Shown piece after piece: positions 10,295-21,429 of a DNA stretch of 64,000 bases (its first letter is position 1; each line of letters begins with the position of its first letter). The stretch lies in the NCBI RefSeq assembly GCF_042186555.1, contig NC_133325.1, forward strand, positions 89,928,982-89,992,981. The letters run 5' to 3'. This DNA comes from Aquarana catesbeiana (Eukaryota > Chordata > Amphibia > Anura > Ranidae). The notes beneath the pieces are model-generated. The model made no database searches and was not told where the DNA came from. It saw only the letters and a list, made by a program, of their open reading frames with translations. Both the position numbers and the translations under genes were made by a program.

Positions 10295-11388
10295 CTGTAT
10301 TTATTGGCGTATAACACACACGGGTGCAAATAGTGTGTGCGTGTTATACGCCAATACCGCAATTTGGGCTGGCTAGGAGGGAATGGGGAGGGGGGGCTGG
10401 ACGAACGCCGTCAGATTACATACAGTGAGAATCTCCTGTTTACTCAGCGGCCTCTGCAATAGGAAGTCCCGTCTCCTGAGCCGGTATTGGACCAGCGCTC
10501 TGTCTATCGTAGAAGCCGGTCCAGGAGGCGGGACTTTTTATTAAAGAGGCTGCCGAGTACAGGAGATTCTCGCTGTATGTAATCTGATGGCGATCGTCCC
10601 GCCCCCCTCCCTGTCCCCTTTGAGGCAGCAGTAATCTGAGGTGAGGCTGCAGATGGGCACTGATCAAGCTACATTGATGGGCAATTGTGAGGCTGTAGAT
10701 GGGCATTGATCAGGCTACATTGATGGGCAATTGTGAGGCTGCAGATGGCATTGATCAGGCTGCAGATGGGCAATGAGGAGGCTGCAGATGGCATTGATCA
10801 GGCTACATTGATGGGCAATTGTGAGGCTGCAGATGGGCATTGATAAGGCCACATTGATGGGCAATTGTGGGGCTGCAGATTGGCATTGATCAGGCTGCAG
10901 ATGGGCATTGATCAGGCTGCAGATGGGCATTGATCAAGCTACATTGATAGGCAATTGTGAGGCTGCAGATGGCCATCGATCAGGCTACATTGATGGGCAA
11001 TTGTGAGGCTGCAGATGGGCATCAATCAGGCTACATTGATGGGCAATTGTGAGGCTGCAGATGGGCATTGATCAAGCTACATTGATGGGCAATTGTGAGG
11101 CTGTAGATGGGAATTGATCAACCTGCATTCATGGGCAGTTGTGAGGCTGCAGATGGCATTGATGAGGCTGCAGATGGGCAATGGTGAGGCTGCAGATGGC
11201 ATTGATCAGGCTGCAGATGGGCAATGGTGAGGCTGCAGATGGGCAATGGTGAGACTGCATTGATGGGCACTGACCCTTATTTTGCTTCAAAGTTCTCTAT
11301 TTAAAATTTAAGTTTTTTCCTGAAACTTCCCTCCTAAAATGAAGGTGCGTGTTATACGCCTGTGCGTGTTATATGCCGAGAAATACAA
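10295..11388. mobile_element. Element with TA duplication carrying a tandem repeat
   Basis: Inverted ends ctgtatttattggcgtataa and (reverse of the right end) ttgtatttctcggcatataa are flanked by TA (10293-10294 and 11389-11390). A subterminal inverted repeat of about 50 bases (around 10410-10465 and 10543-10595) and a tandem array (next entry) fill the interior. No transposase frame is seen. A TA duplication fits the Tc1/mariner superfamily, but the ends are not specific enough to name it. Confidence 0.6.
10637..11272. repeat. Tandem repeat, variable ~21-46 bp units
   Basis: Units built from gaggctgcagatgggca, ttgatcaggctacattgatg and ggcaattgt alternate more than 15 times with deletions. This is a minisatellite inside a transposable element. 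Minus-strand frames across it give a repetitive artefact, not a protein. Confidence 0.85.
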
Positions 11389-11505
11389 TATTTAGCCATT
11401 TATATTTACTAAAATGATTGCATTACCATTATTGCATACCAATTCTGTGTACTGTGGGAGACCATATATAGTGAATGCAGGGTCCTGGATTTAGTAACAC
11501 TTTAA

Positions 11506-12529
11506 CTGTCGATCAGGTGGATATTCAATTGTTTGTCGTGGTCCAGAACTATGAGTGCCATTTTTATATGACGTTTTTGGGTTGGTCAGATAGTGTGCCC
11601 CCTGCTGGGCACTGCACTTCTTTCCACTCACTGCTACATTACCACAGGACACTGGGGAAATAACAGCGTGCAGGTGGAACAGAAAAAAAATTTAGCACTC
11701 TACGGACAAAAGTATTCAATGTCTTCTATTATTCAATGTCTTCTATTATAGATTGATTTGGGTTCACATTTTTTTAACATGGCAACAGGGTCATTTTAAG
11801 GTCAGGGAGCTGTAATTACTTATAAAATGTTTGCAGCAACAATTGTAATGCTTTCGTTTTAGAAATCCTTGTGGATTTTATCAATGACATAAAATGCTCA
11901 CAATGCAATCCTCTCATCCAGCTCCTCTGGGACTAGATCAAGAGTACAGGGATTGACAATCCCTGTAACTGCTCAATTGGGTAACTGTGTCCATACAGGG
12001 TGTTGTCTGTATGTTGTTTATATGTTTTTTAACTATGTTGTAATAAAATGTATACTTTTTAAATGATTTTTCTTCTCATTATGTGCCCACAAAGTCCACC
12101 AATTTTTTGAGTTTCTCAATCCTTACATATATATTTTGGATGTTGGCATTGTGAGGGTCTTCCCTCCCTATGAGATTAGTTTTCTGTATTTTGCAAAAAA
12201 ACTGGCTGATCCTGCTACTCTCTATCTCCCCCTTCTGTTCATGTCCCCAAATCAGCCAGGGATTTTGCAGCTGTGATGGCAACTCTGCACATGCTCAGTT
12301 TTCAGTGAGTTTCTATGCTGAGCATCTCCTCCCTATCACATCTGAGCAGCCCATGTGACTATAGAGTCACACATGTGGGTGTATACACAGTGGTAAATTA
12401 CAGCCCACTCCCTCCTCCTTCATTGGCCACTAACCAGCTAAACACAATGGGGCTGGATATTGCATGTAGATTAATGGAGGATTCACCTTCCTGTTATTCT
12501 AAGACACAAATATATATTTATATGCCAAT
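11506..12529. other. Non-coding DNA, no gene recognised
   Basis: No protein motif is seen. A direct duplication of about 19 bases (attcaatgtcttctatta) occurs near 11714-11750. An aataaaatg-like poly(A) signal is near 12043. The part from 12180 to 12350 has the composition of a MITE interior but its ends were not found. Confidence 0.35.
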
Positions 12530-12533
12530 TTAA

Positions 12534-13491
12534 CCAATTCTGCCCCGGAAGGATTTACCCCCTTCCCAACAAGGCCTTTTTTTGCAATACAGCACTGCGT
12601 CTCTTTAACTGACAATTGCGCGGTTGCGCGACACTGTACCCAAACACAATTGACGTCCTTTTTTCCCCACAAATAGAGCTTTCTTTTGGTGGCATTTGAT
12701 CACCTCTGCGGTCTTTATTTTTTGCACTATAAACAAAAAAAGAGCGACAATTTTGAAAAAAACAAAATTTATTTTACTTTTTGTTATAATAAATATCCCA
12801 AATTTTTTTTTTAAAAGTCTTCCTCAGTTTAGGTCGATATGTATTCTTATACATATTTTTGGTTAAAAAATCGCAATAAGCGTATATTGATTGGTTTGTT
12901 TAAAAGGTATAGCGTCTACAAAATAGGGGATAGATTTATGTCTTTTTTTTTTTTTTTATTTACTAGTAATGGCGTTGATCTGCGATTTTTATTGGGACTG
13001 CAACATTGCAGTGGACAGATCGGACACTTTTGACACTTTTTTGGGACTGACATTTATACAGCGGTCAGAGCTAAAAATAGCTACTGAATACTGTATAAAT
13101 GTCACTGGCAGGGAAGGGGTTAACACTAGGGGGTGATCAATGGGTTAACTGTGTTCCCTCAGTGTGTTCTAACTGTGGGGGGGATGGGACTGCCTGGGAG
13201 AGGAGACAGATCGGTGTTGCTATATACAAGGAACACACGATCTGTCTCCTCTCCCCTGCCAGAATGTGGATTTGTGTGTTTACACACACAGTTCCTCGTT
13301 CTGGCTCTGTCAGGAGCGATCGCGGGTGCCCGGCGGCCATCGCAGGCCCCGGGCACACGCAGCTGCTACTCAGTACCACGGCAGGCGCGCGTGCCCCCTA
13401 TACCCCTAAAGCGACTACCGTACAGCTACGGCGATTCGCGCAGGGGAGCCATTCTGCCGCTGTCAAACAACAGCGGGCAGTCGGCAATAGG
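12534..13491. mobile_element. TTAA element, ~0.96 kb (piggyBac/Kolobok type)
   Basis: TTAA flanks at 12530-12533 and 13492-13495. It shares long internal stretches (aaatagagctttcttttgg, tttgatcacctctgcggt) with 48725-49642 and 57225-57998. Frames of 120-160 codons at its right end are in GC-rich repeat sequence and have no recognisable domain. Non-autonomous. Confidence 0.75.
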
Positions 13492-13507
13492 TTAAAAGAG
13501 TTTATTG

Positions 13508-13510
<3 letters not shown>

Positions 13511-13541
<31 letters not shown>
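13511..13541. repeat. Microsatellite (ATTT)n
   Basis: About eight tandem ATTT units directly after a TTAA element. Confidence 0.9.
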
Positions 13542-13544
<3 letters not shown>

Positions 13545-13797
13545 TCTGCATTCCAAAGGCTGTTTTTTTTTGAACAAGTGACCAGCAGCAGAGGATTGGA
13601 AGCTCCGCCTGCTTAAGTTTCCCTGCAGACAGGCTGGGAAAGAGATTGATCCTGTGACCAACTGTATATCGATTAGGAAAAGGGTGCTTAGATTATTTTT
13701 TATTAAAAAATGACAGTGCCCTTATACACATACAGTAAGACAAGGGATAATGTAAATGTGTATGTTTACTATCACTGTAATGTACTCCCTGCATTAA

Positions 13798-14054
13798 AGT
13801 AAAAAATGTCCCAGTAGTTGTATTCCCACCCCCCACCCCCCCATTACCACCCCGGTCACCCCTGCCAACCTTCATATATACTTACCTGAATCCTATCCTG
13901 ATCCAGCATTTTGCCAGTCAGCAGTGGCACTGGACTCTGTTCCACTCCTCGCAGGACACAGGCAGCAGCAGGAGCCAATACCTGCTCATTGCACAGTGCA
14001 AATAAGTATAACATTTATTATTTTAATAAAAAAAAAAATACTTTTACAACCACT
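13798..14054. repeat. TTAA-flanked MITE
   Basis: TTAA flanks at 13794-13797 and 14055-14058. The right end (ttacaaccact) matches the right end of the element at 61244-61829. The interior has a C-rich tract near 13829-13842. Confidence 0.6.
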
Positions 14055-14103
14055 TTAATGTTTTAATTAACACAGTGCTACCCATACACCCATCATGTTT
14101 AGC

Positions 14104-14545
14104 TTTAAACCTGAAATCTAGGCAAATGGAAAATACACAAATTCAGCCTGTGATCATTAATACATCATTGAAAGTCATTTGTAAATGCAAGCAGTGTAAA
14201 TACCTGAATTTGACCTGCTCCCGTCCTTGCATAGCAGAGCTGCATTAAGAACCAGTACAAGCAGCCTATCAGCTCATATTCTGATATGAAGCTTGTTGAT
14301 AGGAAGAGGAAGCAGAGTGACAGAGGAATGATTTCATCGCTGTGCTGCCTCTCCTTCCTTTCACTGTGAAGTCACAGGATGTGGGCCGGCCCAGGACAAC
14401 ATAGGCTCAGAGGAAGTGGATTGAATAATGCTGGCCATCAGAGGACATCTAGAGGCAAATAAATAGTACCGAAGGAGAAATCTCAGTTTTTTGGGAATTT
14501 TATCTCTTAACAGGCTTCCCTTTTTTATTTTGTTATATTTGGCTG
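14104..14545. repeat. Dispersed repeat, copy 1 (copy 2 near 24.0-24.4 kb)
   Basis: Phrases gatcattaatacatcatt, gtaaatacctga and gccatcaga recur in the same order at 24012-24373. The ends are poorly defined. No coding potential. Confidence 0.5.
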
Positions 14546-14970
14546 GAGTTTTGCTCCTAACCTTTAAACCTACCCCCCCCCCCCAACCTGACGATTGGTA
14601 TGGGTTAGTGGGTTGATTTTAGGGGTTAGGTTAACAGTTTAAGGGGTAGGTGAACTGACAAAATAGAACACCCATTTACTAAAATGTCATATAGGCTTTA
14701 TTGTAATTTCAGAAGTTGTTTTCAATTTTTTTTAAACCTGCAATTGTCATTAAAATAATACTAAGTGATCTGGCCACAAAAGTCTAGGTTTAGGGATTTC
14801 CTTTCCTTGTGAGGTAACAACTGTGACCATATTATGCCATTTAAAGGCTATATTATAAGGTTAGGTTTACATTTGAATTTTGGGTAGTAGGATAAGCAAT
14901 AAGGGTTTTTTTAGAGATAGATTAAGTGATAAGGTTAGGAGCAGCAGGTCAAATATTTTACTAACAGTAA

Positions 14971-15352
14971 GGCCTCTTACACATGATTCTCCTGTTTGAG
15001 CATCTACTTTTTCAGCCGTTTTGCTTTTGTATGTATCTGCACATATTTTCGTGCATATGCATTTTTGCAATTTTCTCGCAATTTCAGGCAAATTCGCGAG
15101 CACATGTGAAAAATTATTCTCACATTTTTGTTCTGCATAGTATGTGAATGGGCATTTGTGCACATGAGGCGTAAATTACTGACCAAAAATGCAGATTTTT
15201 CTATTTATTTATTTTTTACTGAGGAATGCACGGTGCTTGTTTGCGCACCCATGTGCATATGCACATTACAATTAATGGGCTGTATTTTAGCTCAGTAAAA
15301 AAAAAAAAAAAAGCTGTACTGTACTTTTTCAAGCTGCAGTGTGCAAGAGGCC
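14971..15352. repeat. Harbinger-like MITE
   Basis: Inverted ends ggcctcttacacatg and gtgcaagaggcc are flanked by TAA (14968-14970 and 15353-15355). The 3-bp duplication fits PIF/Harbinger. The 98-codon minus-strand frame inside is not a gene. Confidence 0.7.
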
Positions 15353-15355
15353 TAA

Positions 15356-16329
15356 AGGTCAAGGTATGTGATATGTGGAGTTATGGGTGCTTAGAGTAAA
15401 ATTGACATATTTTTTTTCAGTATCAAAAGTGCCAATTTTTCTGTAGCTGGTGCCAAAAGCAAAGTGCATACTGGGAAATGTCAGCGTCTAAGCAAGACTA
15501 TCAGACACAAACTCACGATTCCTCATTTAATTAATACTCCTGAATAATTATATTTACATAGATGTCATGCAGACAGAAAATGAAAAAAAATGAATTCTGC
15601 AGCTGTAAGACACTTGTAATTTAAAGGGGAAAGTAGAGTGTATTAGCTTAAGTAATTCTAGTAGTTTGTATAGTACTGTATCTAATCCCCTTTGCTACTA
15701 TGTGTAGACTCAAAAATTTAAATGACCAAAAAATATTTATATAACGTGAGGCTTGCTGCTTAACACCTATATGTGTTCCCACATAAACCCAACTGTAAAT
15801 AAAAAAAAAATAGGGAGGTGCTACCCCTCTAGTGATAAAACAATCAGAATATAAGTGTGGACAGTACTAAGAGCTACTAGACTCCAAATATATAATGTCA
15901 AAAATCAATGCAAGGTTGGTGATAATCCCCAATTCTAAAAGAAATCCACTCAATAAATCATATAAATTCCTGCCATGAAAGCATAGACTTATCCAACATG
16001 TGACAATGAGTAAAATTTTGTAACAAACAAGATGCCCTAAATACAAATAAGAAATGTGAACACGCTTCCATGACTATTGTGTTCTCCATAGGCAAACAAC
16101 TTGTGCCCTTCCACCATACAAAGTAAGCGCTGAAAACATGAAGACTGAGACAGAAGTACAGGTAAATCACACTTGTTTAATAATAATAATAAAAAAAGGT
16201 AAACAGAGTAAATGTAGTCCAAACATAGCGGATAGTCAGACAAGCCAAAACATCAGGGAGCCAGAGATGAGCATAGTAGAACAGCAAGCAGGATCTGGAG
16301 CCAGAAGGAATGTCAGCCAAGCAAGTCTT
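15356..16329. other. Non-coding AT-rich DNA
   Basis: No gene is recognised. The part from about 15790 to 15960 has the style of a PLE 3' tail (many short AT-rich phrases, aatcaatgcaaggttgg) but no hammerhead-like core was found. Confidence 0.3.
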
Positions 16330-16332
16330 TAA

Positions 16333-16940
16333 GAGCCCTTTCACACTGGGGCGCTTTGCAGGCGCTACAGCGCTAAAAATAGCGCCTGCAAAGCGCCCTG
16401 AAAGAGCTGCTGCTGTGTCTCCAATGTGAAAGCCCCGAGGGCTTTCACACTGGAGCGGTGCGCTGGCAGGATGCTAAAAAAAGTCCTGCTAGCAGCATCT
16501 TTGGAGCGATGAAGGAGCGGTGTATACACCGCTCCTGGAAACAAAAGTATGTGTAGAGCTAAAAAACATAAAAGTTCAATATAGGGACACTGAAGTCCAA
16601 CTAATGGTGAAATAACGTCTGAAAAAAGGTCCTCAATGTTTATAAGACTCATAAAAATTAATAGTCCATATAAATGTAGTGACTTTGTGTAGAAAACAAT
16701 TCTTTTCTCTATACACCGCTCCTGCCCATTGAAATTAGTGGGGCAGCGCGGCTATCTCGCCGGCATAGCGCTGCTGTAGCATCGCTTTGCGGCTGGTTTT
16801 AAACCCTTTCTCGGTCGCTAGCGGGGGGTAAAAGTGCCCCGCTAGCGGCCGAAAAGCCCTGCAAAGTTGACGGTAAAGCGCCGCTAAAAATAGCGGCGCT
16901 TTGCCGCCGACACACCCACCGCCCCAGTGTGAAAGGGGGC
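16333..16940. repeat. MITE of the 'cctttcacactggggcg' family, interrupted
   Basis: Inverted ends gagccctttcacactggggc and gccccagtgtgaaagggggc are flanked by TAA (16330-16332 and 16941-16943). Relatives lie at 32240-32581, 58455-58842 and 60560-60961. It is interrupted at 16538-16709 by a retroposed piece. The 195-codon minus-strand frame over its right part has no domain and lies in MITE sequence. Confidence 0.75.
16538..16709 (-). mobile_element. 172-bp insertion with 15-bp target duplication
   Basis: The 15-base sequence tatacaccgctcctg precedes (16523-16537) and follows (16710-16724) the insertion. The insert resembles the PLE 3' tails in style (minus strand: tggactattaattttt and tcttataaacattgagg phrases). 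A long target duplication indicates retroposition. Confidence 0.55.
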
Positions 16941-17219
16941 TAACAGGAACACAGGAGAGCATCTCTAGAGATGTGACCAAGGCGAAGGCAGAGATCATCT
17001 GGACTGGACGGCTTAAGTAGGCAGGACTGACGAGCAGAATATCATCAACAGGTGAGTCACTGTGGAGAGATAGGAGCTGGCAATTAGCCGACAGCTGAGC
17101 GGCCAGCTTTGAGAAGGAAGGGCTGAGCCCAGCCCTGACACTGGCAACTTTACTCCTGTTCCAGGGACACTTGCCTCGGTGTGCAATGATCCTCATGCAG
17201 ATGGTGCTCAGAGAATTAG

Positions 17220-17520
17220 AAAAACTGACATAGTGCTGAACTGTATAAAATCTGTACTTTATTAAAATACTAAGAATAACCCTCACATTCGTGGGTGCAC
17301 TTCCTCCAATGCACTTGGTCAAATCGCTTAGTACATTATTGGTGTGTGACCCCCTTAACTGTCACATAGATACTCGCAGCGACTCGGCTCTGGGAGATAC
17401 AATTACTCCCTTCTATTGCGCGATAACATCACGAAGCTCTGCCACAACGCATTTCGTCGCTCGTCATGTAACTTTCTCAAGGAGTCAACTCCTTGATAGA
17501 GATTTAGTGACTAGAGAGAG
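17220..17520 (-). mobile_element. Penelope-like element end fragment
   Basis: Read on the minus strand, a hammerhead-like motif (next entry) is followed by a tail with aataaagtacagatt. The layout matches other PLE 3' ends in the window. No coding sequence remains. Confidence 0.45.
17440..17484 (-). ncRNA. Hammerhead-ribozyme-like motif (U3-A8 variant)
   Basis: On the minus strand the first core block is TTGAGAA (17480 down to 17474). The second is GAA (17455-17453), followed by a short stem III (atgcgt). Stem II is weak (gtt with gac). Position 3 is U and position 8 is A, a third pairing combination. Stem I is poor, so this copy is probably decayed; the alignment around position 3 could also be read as a one-base insertion. 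Confidence 0.35.
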
Positions 17521-17542
17521 CATGTAGGTGCATTGACTCTAT

Positions 17543-17820
17543 GGGGTTGATCTACTAAAGGCAAATACACTGTGCACTTTGCAAAGTGCAGTTGCACTCT
17601 GCAAGAGCAGTTACTCCACAGCTTAGTACATGAACAGAAGCTCTGCTGACTTCCATTGTCCAATCGTGCAAGCACAAATGCAGTTATTTTTATTTTCCCT
17701 GCATGTGATTGAGTATTCTTTGCAAAAGGAAGCTTTGCCTCATTTATTAAGCTCTGGAGCAACTGCACTTGCTGACCTTTGCAAACTGCATAATCTATTT
17801 GCCTTTAGTAAATTAACCCC
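17543..17820. repeat. MITE of the 'ggggttgattt' family
   Basis: Inverted ends ggggttgatctactaaaggc and tttagtaaattaacccc are flanked by TAT (17540-17542 and 17821-17823). Same family as 19393-19675. Confidence 0.75.
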
Positions 17821-18040
17821 TATGTCTCTCACCAACTATTGTTATAAGAGATGGGGCAGATAGGGATTGTGTTGTATTGATGGAGTTAGCTGGTTCTTAG
17901 GGGTTGATTTACTAACCTCTTTCTGCCCACCATCTGTATATAAATGTCCCCCAGCATGATGCCCCATGCCTGTGGTATGTTTATAAGTATTCTCCACTTT
18001 GAGAGCCACCAGCCAACACTTAGTGCAGCTGGTGGCTCGT

Positions 18041-18812
18041 AGCCTCCCTGGCGGTTTTCCCGAGTGTGGCTCGGGGTTAAAATTCAGTCCCATTAGCGGT
18101 AACCCTGAGCCACACTCGGGATCGCATTGCAGGATCCTGGGGCGGCGTTACTTACCTTGTCCCCGGGATCCTGCGATGTCCCCCGCAGTGTCCGAGGGCT
18201 CTGTCCTTCTCCGAAGCCTCTCCGTGCCAGGCTCCGTTCCCTGCGAGCGGAGCGACGCACGGGGGCGGAGCCTGGCGCCAATTTAAAAAAAAAGTAAAAA
18301 TCATAACACATACAGTACTGTAATCTTACAGATTACAGTACTGTATGAAATGATTTCACATCCCTTTTGTCCCCAGTGCTTTGTCCTATGCCCTGCATGC
18401 AGTTTTACATGATATACACTGTTCTTTCTGCCTGGAAACTGGAGATTGTCCATAGCAACCAAAAAGTGTCCCTTTACGTCAAAAGTGGCTTTAGACCAGC
18501 TAGAAAACAGTGATAGTAAATTAGAACACTTGCAGAATTGAGCGATAGTGAATTGTGGGGAAATTTATTTTATTACTAATTTTTTTTTATTTTTTTTTAT
18601 TATTTTTTTTTATTTATTATATTATAATTTATGTTTTTGTGTTTCAAACTTTATCATACCCGGGATATCTACTAGACTCTTGTTTGGACAGATTTAAGTG
18701 TGTTATTGTTAAGATTTACAGACCTACAATATAAAACGCCAAATTTCCATGGAAAATAATTGTACCGCTTTCAGCACCTAAAATCCGAAATAATCATACC
18801 GCCAGGGAGGTT
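18041..18812. mobile_element. MITE 'agcctccctggcggt', intact copy
   Basis: Inverted ends agcctccctggcggt and accgccagggaggtt. Next to the left end is an inner inverted pair around cgagtgtggctcggg and gagccacactcggga. The right half contains the uninterrupted tacccgggatat site that is duplicated by a PLE insertion in the copy at 19816-21421. No clear flanking duplication was found. Confidence 0.7.
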
Positions 18813-19389
18813 CCCATTTGTCACCGACAGCTTGGGTTCCCGCTGACGATTTGGAAATAATCAGCACGGCTCCCTATCAGTTATAACATATTATATGTCA
18901 AATTAGTCATAGAATTTTTGTCAAGTTAACCGACACATACTGATGCTGCTAAATTTGCCCTGACCATCTAGGCATTAGTGATCTCTGGGCAAAGGCTAAA
19001 GAAGAAGCAAATATCTGTTTGGCTTAGGGAATAATATGAAGCTCTGTGCTAAATATCCAGTTATGTTTATGAAAACTTTGTAATCACAAAGTGAATGTTC
19101 ACTTGGCTTAGTGAGAAAGATGTCATTATGTGCTTAAAGTGTATTTAACATATTTGCGACCAAATTAGGCTAACACCTACTTTACATTTGTTACATGTCA
19201 TTATTGAAAAATAATATTTAAAAATGGCAGCTTACCTTTTATAGATTCCCTATTCTGGACCCTCCAGCAAGGAAATATTCTAGGTAGTCTTTTTTTATGA
19301 CAGGGCTGGGCAGCTGCGGTTACCATAAGTAACCCTGTCTGTACATTGCAGGCAGATCTTTATTATTAATTGTAACTTGATTAGAACAC
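18813..19389. other. Non-coding DNA, no gene recognised
   Basis: No repeats with a partner in the window and no protein motif were found. It contains the start of a possible TTAA end near 19136 (cttaaagtgt) without a partner. Confidence 0.3.
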
Positions 19390-19392
19390 TAT

Positions 19393-19675
19393 GGGGTTGA
19401 TTTACCAAAGGCAAATAGACTGTGCACTTTGCAAAGTGCAGTTGCACTGTAAGTGCAGTCCAAAGCTTAGTAAATGAGCAGAAGCTCTGCTGACTTCCAT
19501 CATTCAATCATGTGCAAGCAATAATGCTGTTTTTTTATTTTCCTTGCACATGATTGGTTACTCTTTGCAAAGTGAAAACTTACCTCATTTACTAAGCTCT
19601 GGAGCAACTGCACTTGCAGAGGGCAACTGCACTATGCAAAGTGTACAGCCTATTTGCCTTTAGTAAATCAACCCC
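19393..19675. repeat. MITE of the 'ggggttgattt' family
   Basis: Ends ggggttgatttaccaaaggc and tttagtaaatcaacccc are flanked by TAT (19390-19392 and 19676-19678). Nearly full length at 283 bp. Confidence 0.8.
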
Positions 19676-19734
19676 TATCTGTCCAAACAAAAGGTTAAAG
19701 GTGTAGAGGGTGGGCTTCTTACATTATATGTTAA

Positions 19735-19815
19735 CCGCTTGCCAACCGACCACCATTTGACGGCAACAGAATGGCTCCCCTGTGCGAATCGCCGTAGCTA
19801 TACGGCAGCCGCTGT
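19735..19815 (-). mobile_element. Truncated TTAA element end
   Basis: After TTAA (19731-19734), this matches the right end of 12534-13491 in reverse orientation (agaatggctcccctg, cgaatcgccgtagct). It stops abruptly where the next element begins. Confidence 0.6.
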
Positions 19816-20442
19816 AGCCTCCCTGGCAGTTTTCCTGAGTGTGGCTTGGGGTTAAATTTCAGCGCCATTAGCGGTAACCCCGAGCCACACTCGGGATTAC
19901 ATCTCAGGATCCTGGTGCAGTGTACTTACCTCGTCCCCAGGATCCTGCGATGTCCCCCCGCTGTGTCTGCGGGCTCTGTCCTCTGCCACCGATGTCCTAT
20001 GTGCCAGGCTCCGTTCCCTGAGAGTGGCGTGACGCACAGGGGCGGAGCCTGGCGGCAAATTCAAAAACGTGAAATTTCACATGCAGTACACTGTAATGTT
20101 ACGTATTACATTACTGTATGAAATCATTTCACATCCCTTTTGTCCCCAGTGCTTTGTCCAATGCCCTGCATACAGTTTTATATTACATATACTGTTCTTT
20201 CTGCCTGGAAACTGGAGATTGTCCATAGCAACCAAAAAGTGTCGCTTTATGTCAATAGTGGTTTTAGACCAGCTAGAAAACAGCGATAGTAAATTAGAAC
20301 ACTTGCAGAATTGAGCGATAGTGAATCGTGGGGAAATTCATTTTATTATTATTATATTATTATTTTTTATAATTATTTGTAATTATTTATTATATTATAA
20401 TTTGTGATTTTGTGTTTCAAACTTCATCATACCCGGGATATG

Positions 20443-21315
20443 GATCAGAAACAAACAGTCAGCGCAAAACTCAATGACTAATCACAGCAGCTGAACACTA
20501 AAGGCAAATATATAAACCCTTTTGAACTAAGTAAATAAATAAGTGCAGCGCTAAAATTACAAAATAAAAAGTCCAATAAAGTTCATATGTTCATGGATTG
20601 AAACACATGTAAATAAAGAGGCACGCAGACGTCACTGGTGATAAAGGGTGCTTCATGCAAAAGTTTAAGGTGATCCCTGGTCCGTGCTCACACCATTTGT
20701 TTAGCCAAACTGCTCACCTTGCTTAATAGACCCCTGAACTAACAGGAAGGTCATGAGAGCTTTCACCACCTCCGGTGGTAATGGTAAACTTGTAGATGGA
20801 AGATGGGCACCTCTCGGACTCCGCAGATAAGCCTTGTGACTCTCCCGCAGCAACATATAATATAAAGAAAAAATCTAGTGCTCTCTGTATGACTAGTAAA
20901 AGGTAACATTTATTAAAAGTCGGGTACTCACATAAATAGCACTTAGTCCAAGTGCTAGGATATCAAGCATAAAAAAACTGGTAACAGCAAAGCTGGTAAG
21001 GTGGTCGTAGTGACATTAAGATAAACTCCCGCACGCGTATCGTCCATAGGACTTCCTCAGCGATAATGGAGTATCGAAATGCCACTGTAGTTTAAATAGA
21101 TAGCCCCTTATCACACTCACCTGTGTAATTAAAGAACGAGCGGTAGGCATCCAATCAGGACGCACCACTCACTAACAGGAAGTGTGTATCCAGAGAGGTT
21201 GCCATAGCGATCACTGGAGCGCGTCATGCAGCGAGGAACCCCTTATCACACTCACCTGTGTGGTTAGAGAACGAGCGGTAGGCATCCAATCAGGACGCAC
21301 CACTCACTAATAGGA
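20443..21315 (-). mobile_element. Penelope-like element insertion with 14-bp target duplication
   Basis: The sequence atacccgggatatg is present on both sides (20429-20442 and 21316-21329), and the uninterrupted site exists in the sister MITE at about 18657. Inside, the low-coordinate end has ataagtgcagcgcta, shared with the PLE 3' tail at 40.4 kb, so the element reads on the minus strand. At the other end two direct repeats of about 77 bp lie 136 bp apart (21103-21180 and 21239-21315), as in the partly duplicated termini known for PLEs. No coding sequence remains: a short, 5'/3'-joined copy. Confidence 0.65.
21030..21064 (-). ncRNA. Hammerhead-like motif inside the PLE copy
   Basis: On the minus strand the first core block CTGAGGA (21060 down to 21054) is canonical, with C3 and G8. 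Stem II is gtcc/ggac around tat. The second block reads GAT (21041-21039) instead of GAA, stem III is acgcgt, and position 17 is G instead of A, C or U. The last two changes should abolish cleavage. Confidence 0.5.
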
Positions 21316-21429
21316 ATACCCGGGATATGCTAGACTCTTGGTGGACAGATTTAAGTGAGTTATTTCTGAGAATTACAGGCCTACAATATAAAACGCCAAA
21401 TTTCTATACAAAACAATTGTAAATCAACC

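Larger units (their letters stand above)
9903..11501. repeat. TTAA-flanked MITE split by a nested element
   Basis: TTAA flanks at 9899-9902 and 11502-11505; the ends match 8204-8716. The left half (9903-10292) and right half (11391-11501) align with the intact copy on either side of its gatgagaaaag phrase, so 10295-11388 is a later insertion. Confidence 0.8.
19816..21421. mobile_element. MITE 'agcctccctggcagt', split by a PLE copy
   Basis: Second copy of 18041-18812. The two share aactggagattgtccatagc, accaaaaagtgtc and ctacaatataaaacgcc. The last ~50 bases of the right end are missing. The PLE piece 20443-21315 interrupts it inside tacccgggatat. Confidence 0.7.

Noticed and set aside
10637..11272. 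CRISPR-like array
   Set aside because: Units are irregular, there are no unique spacers, and the host is clearly a vertebrate; it is a minisatellite in a transposon.
13099..13581. 160-codon plus-strand frame and its overlapping shadows
   Set aside because: It lies in the GC-rich end of a TTAA element that recurs at 49.3-49.6 and 57.7-58.0 kb without conserving the frame.
16735..17322. 195-codon minus-strand open frame
   Set aside because: It starts beside a PLE fragment and runs through the right part of a MITE; no domain was recognised, and GC-rich inverted repeats give long frames by chance.
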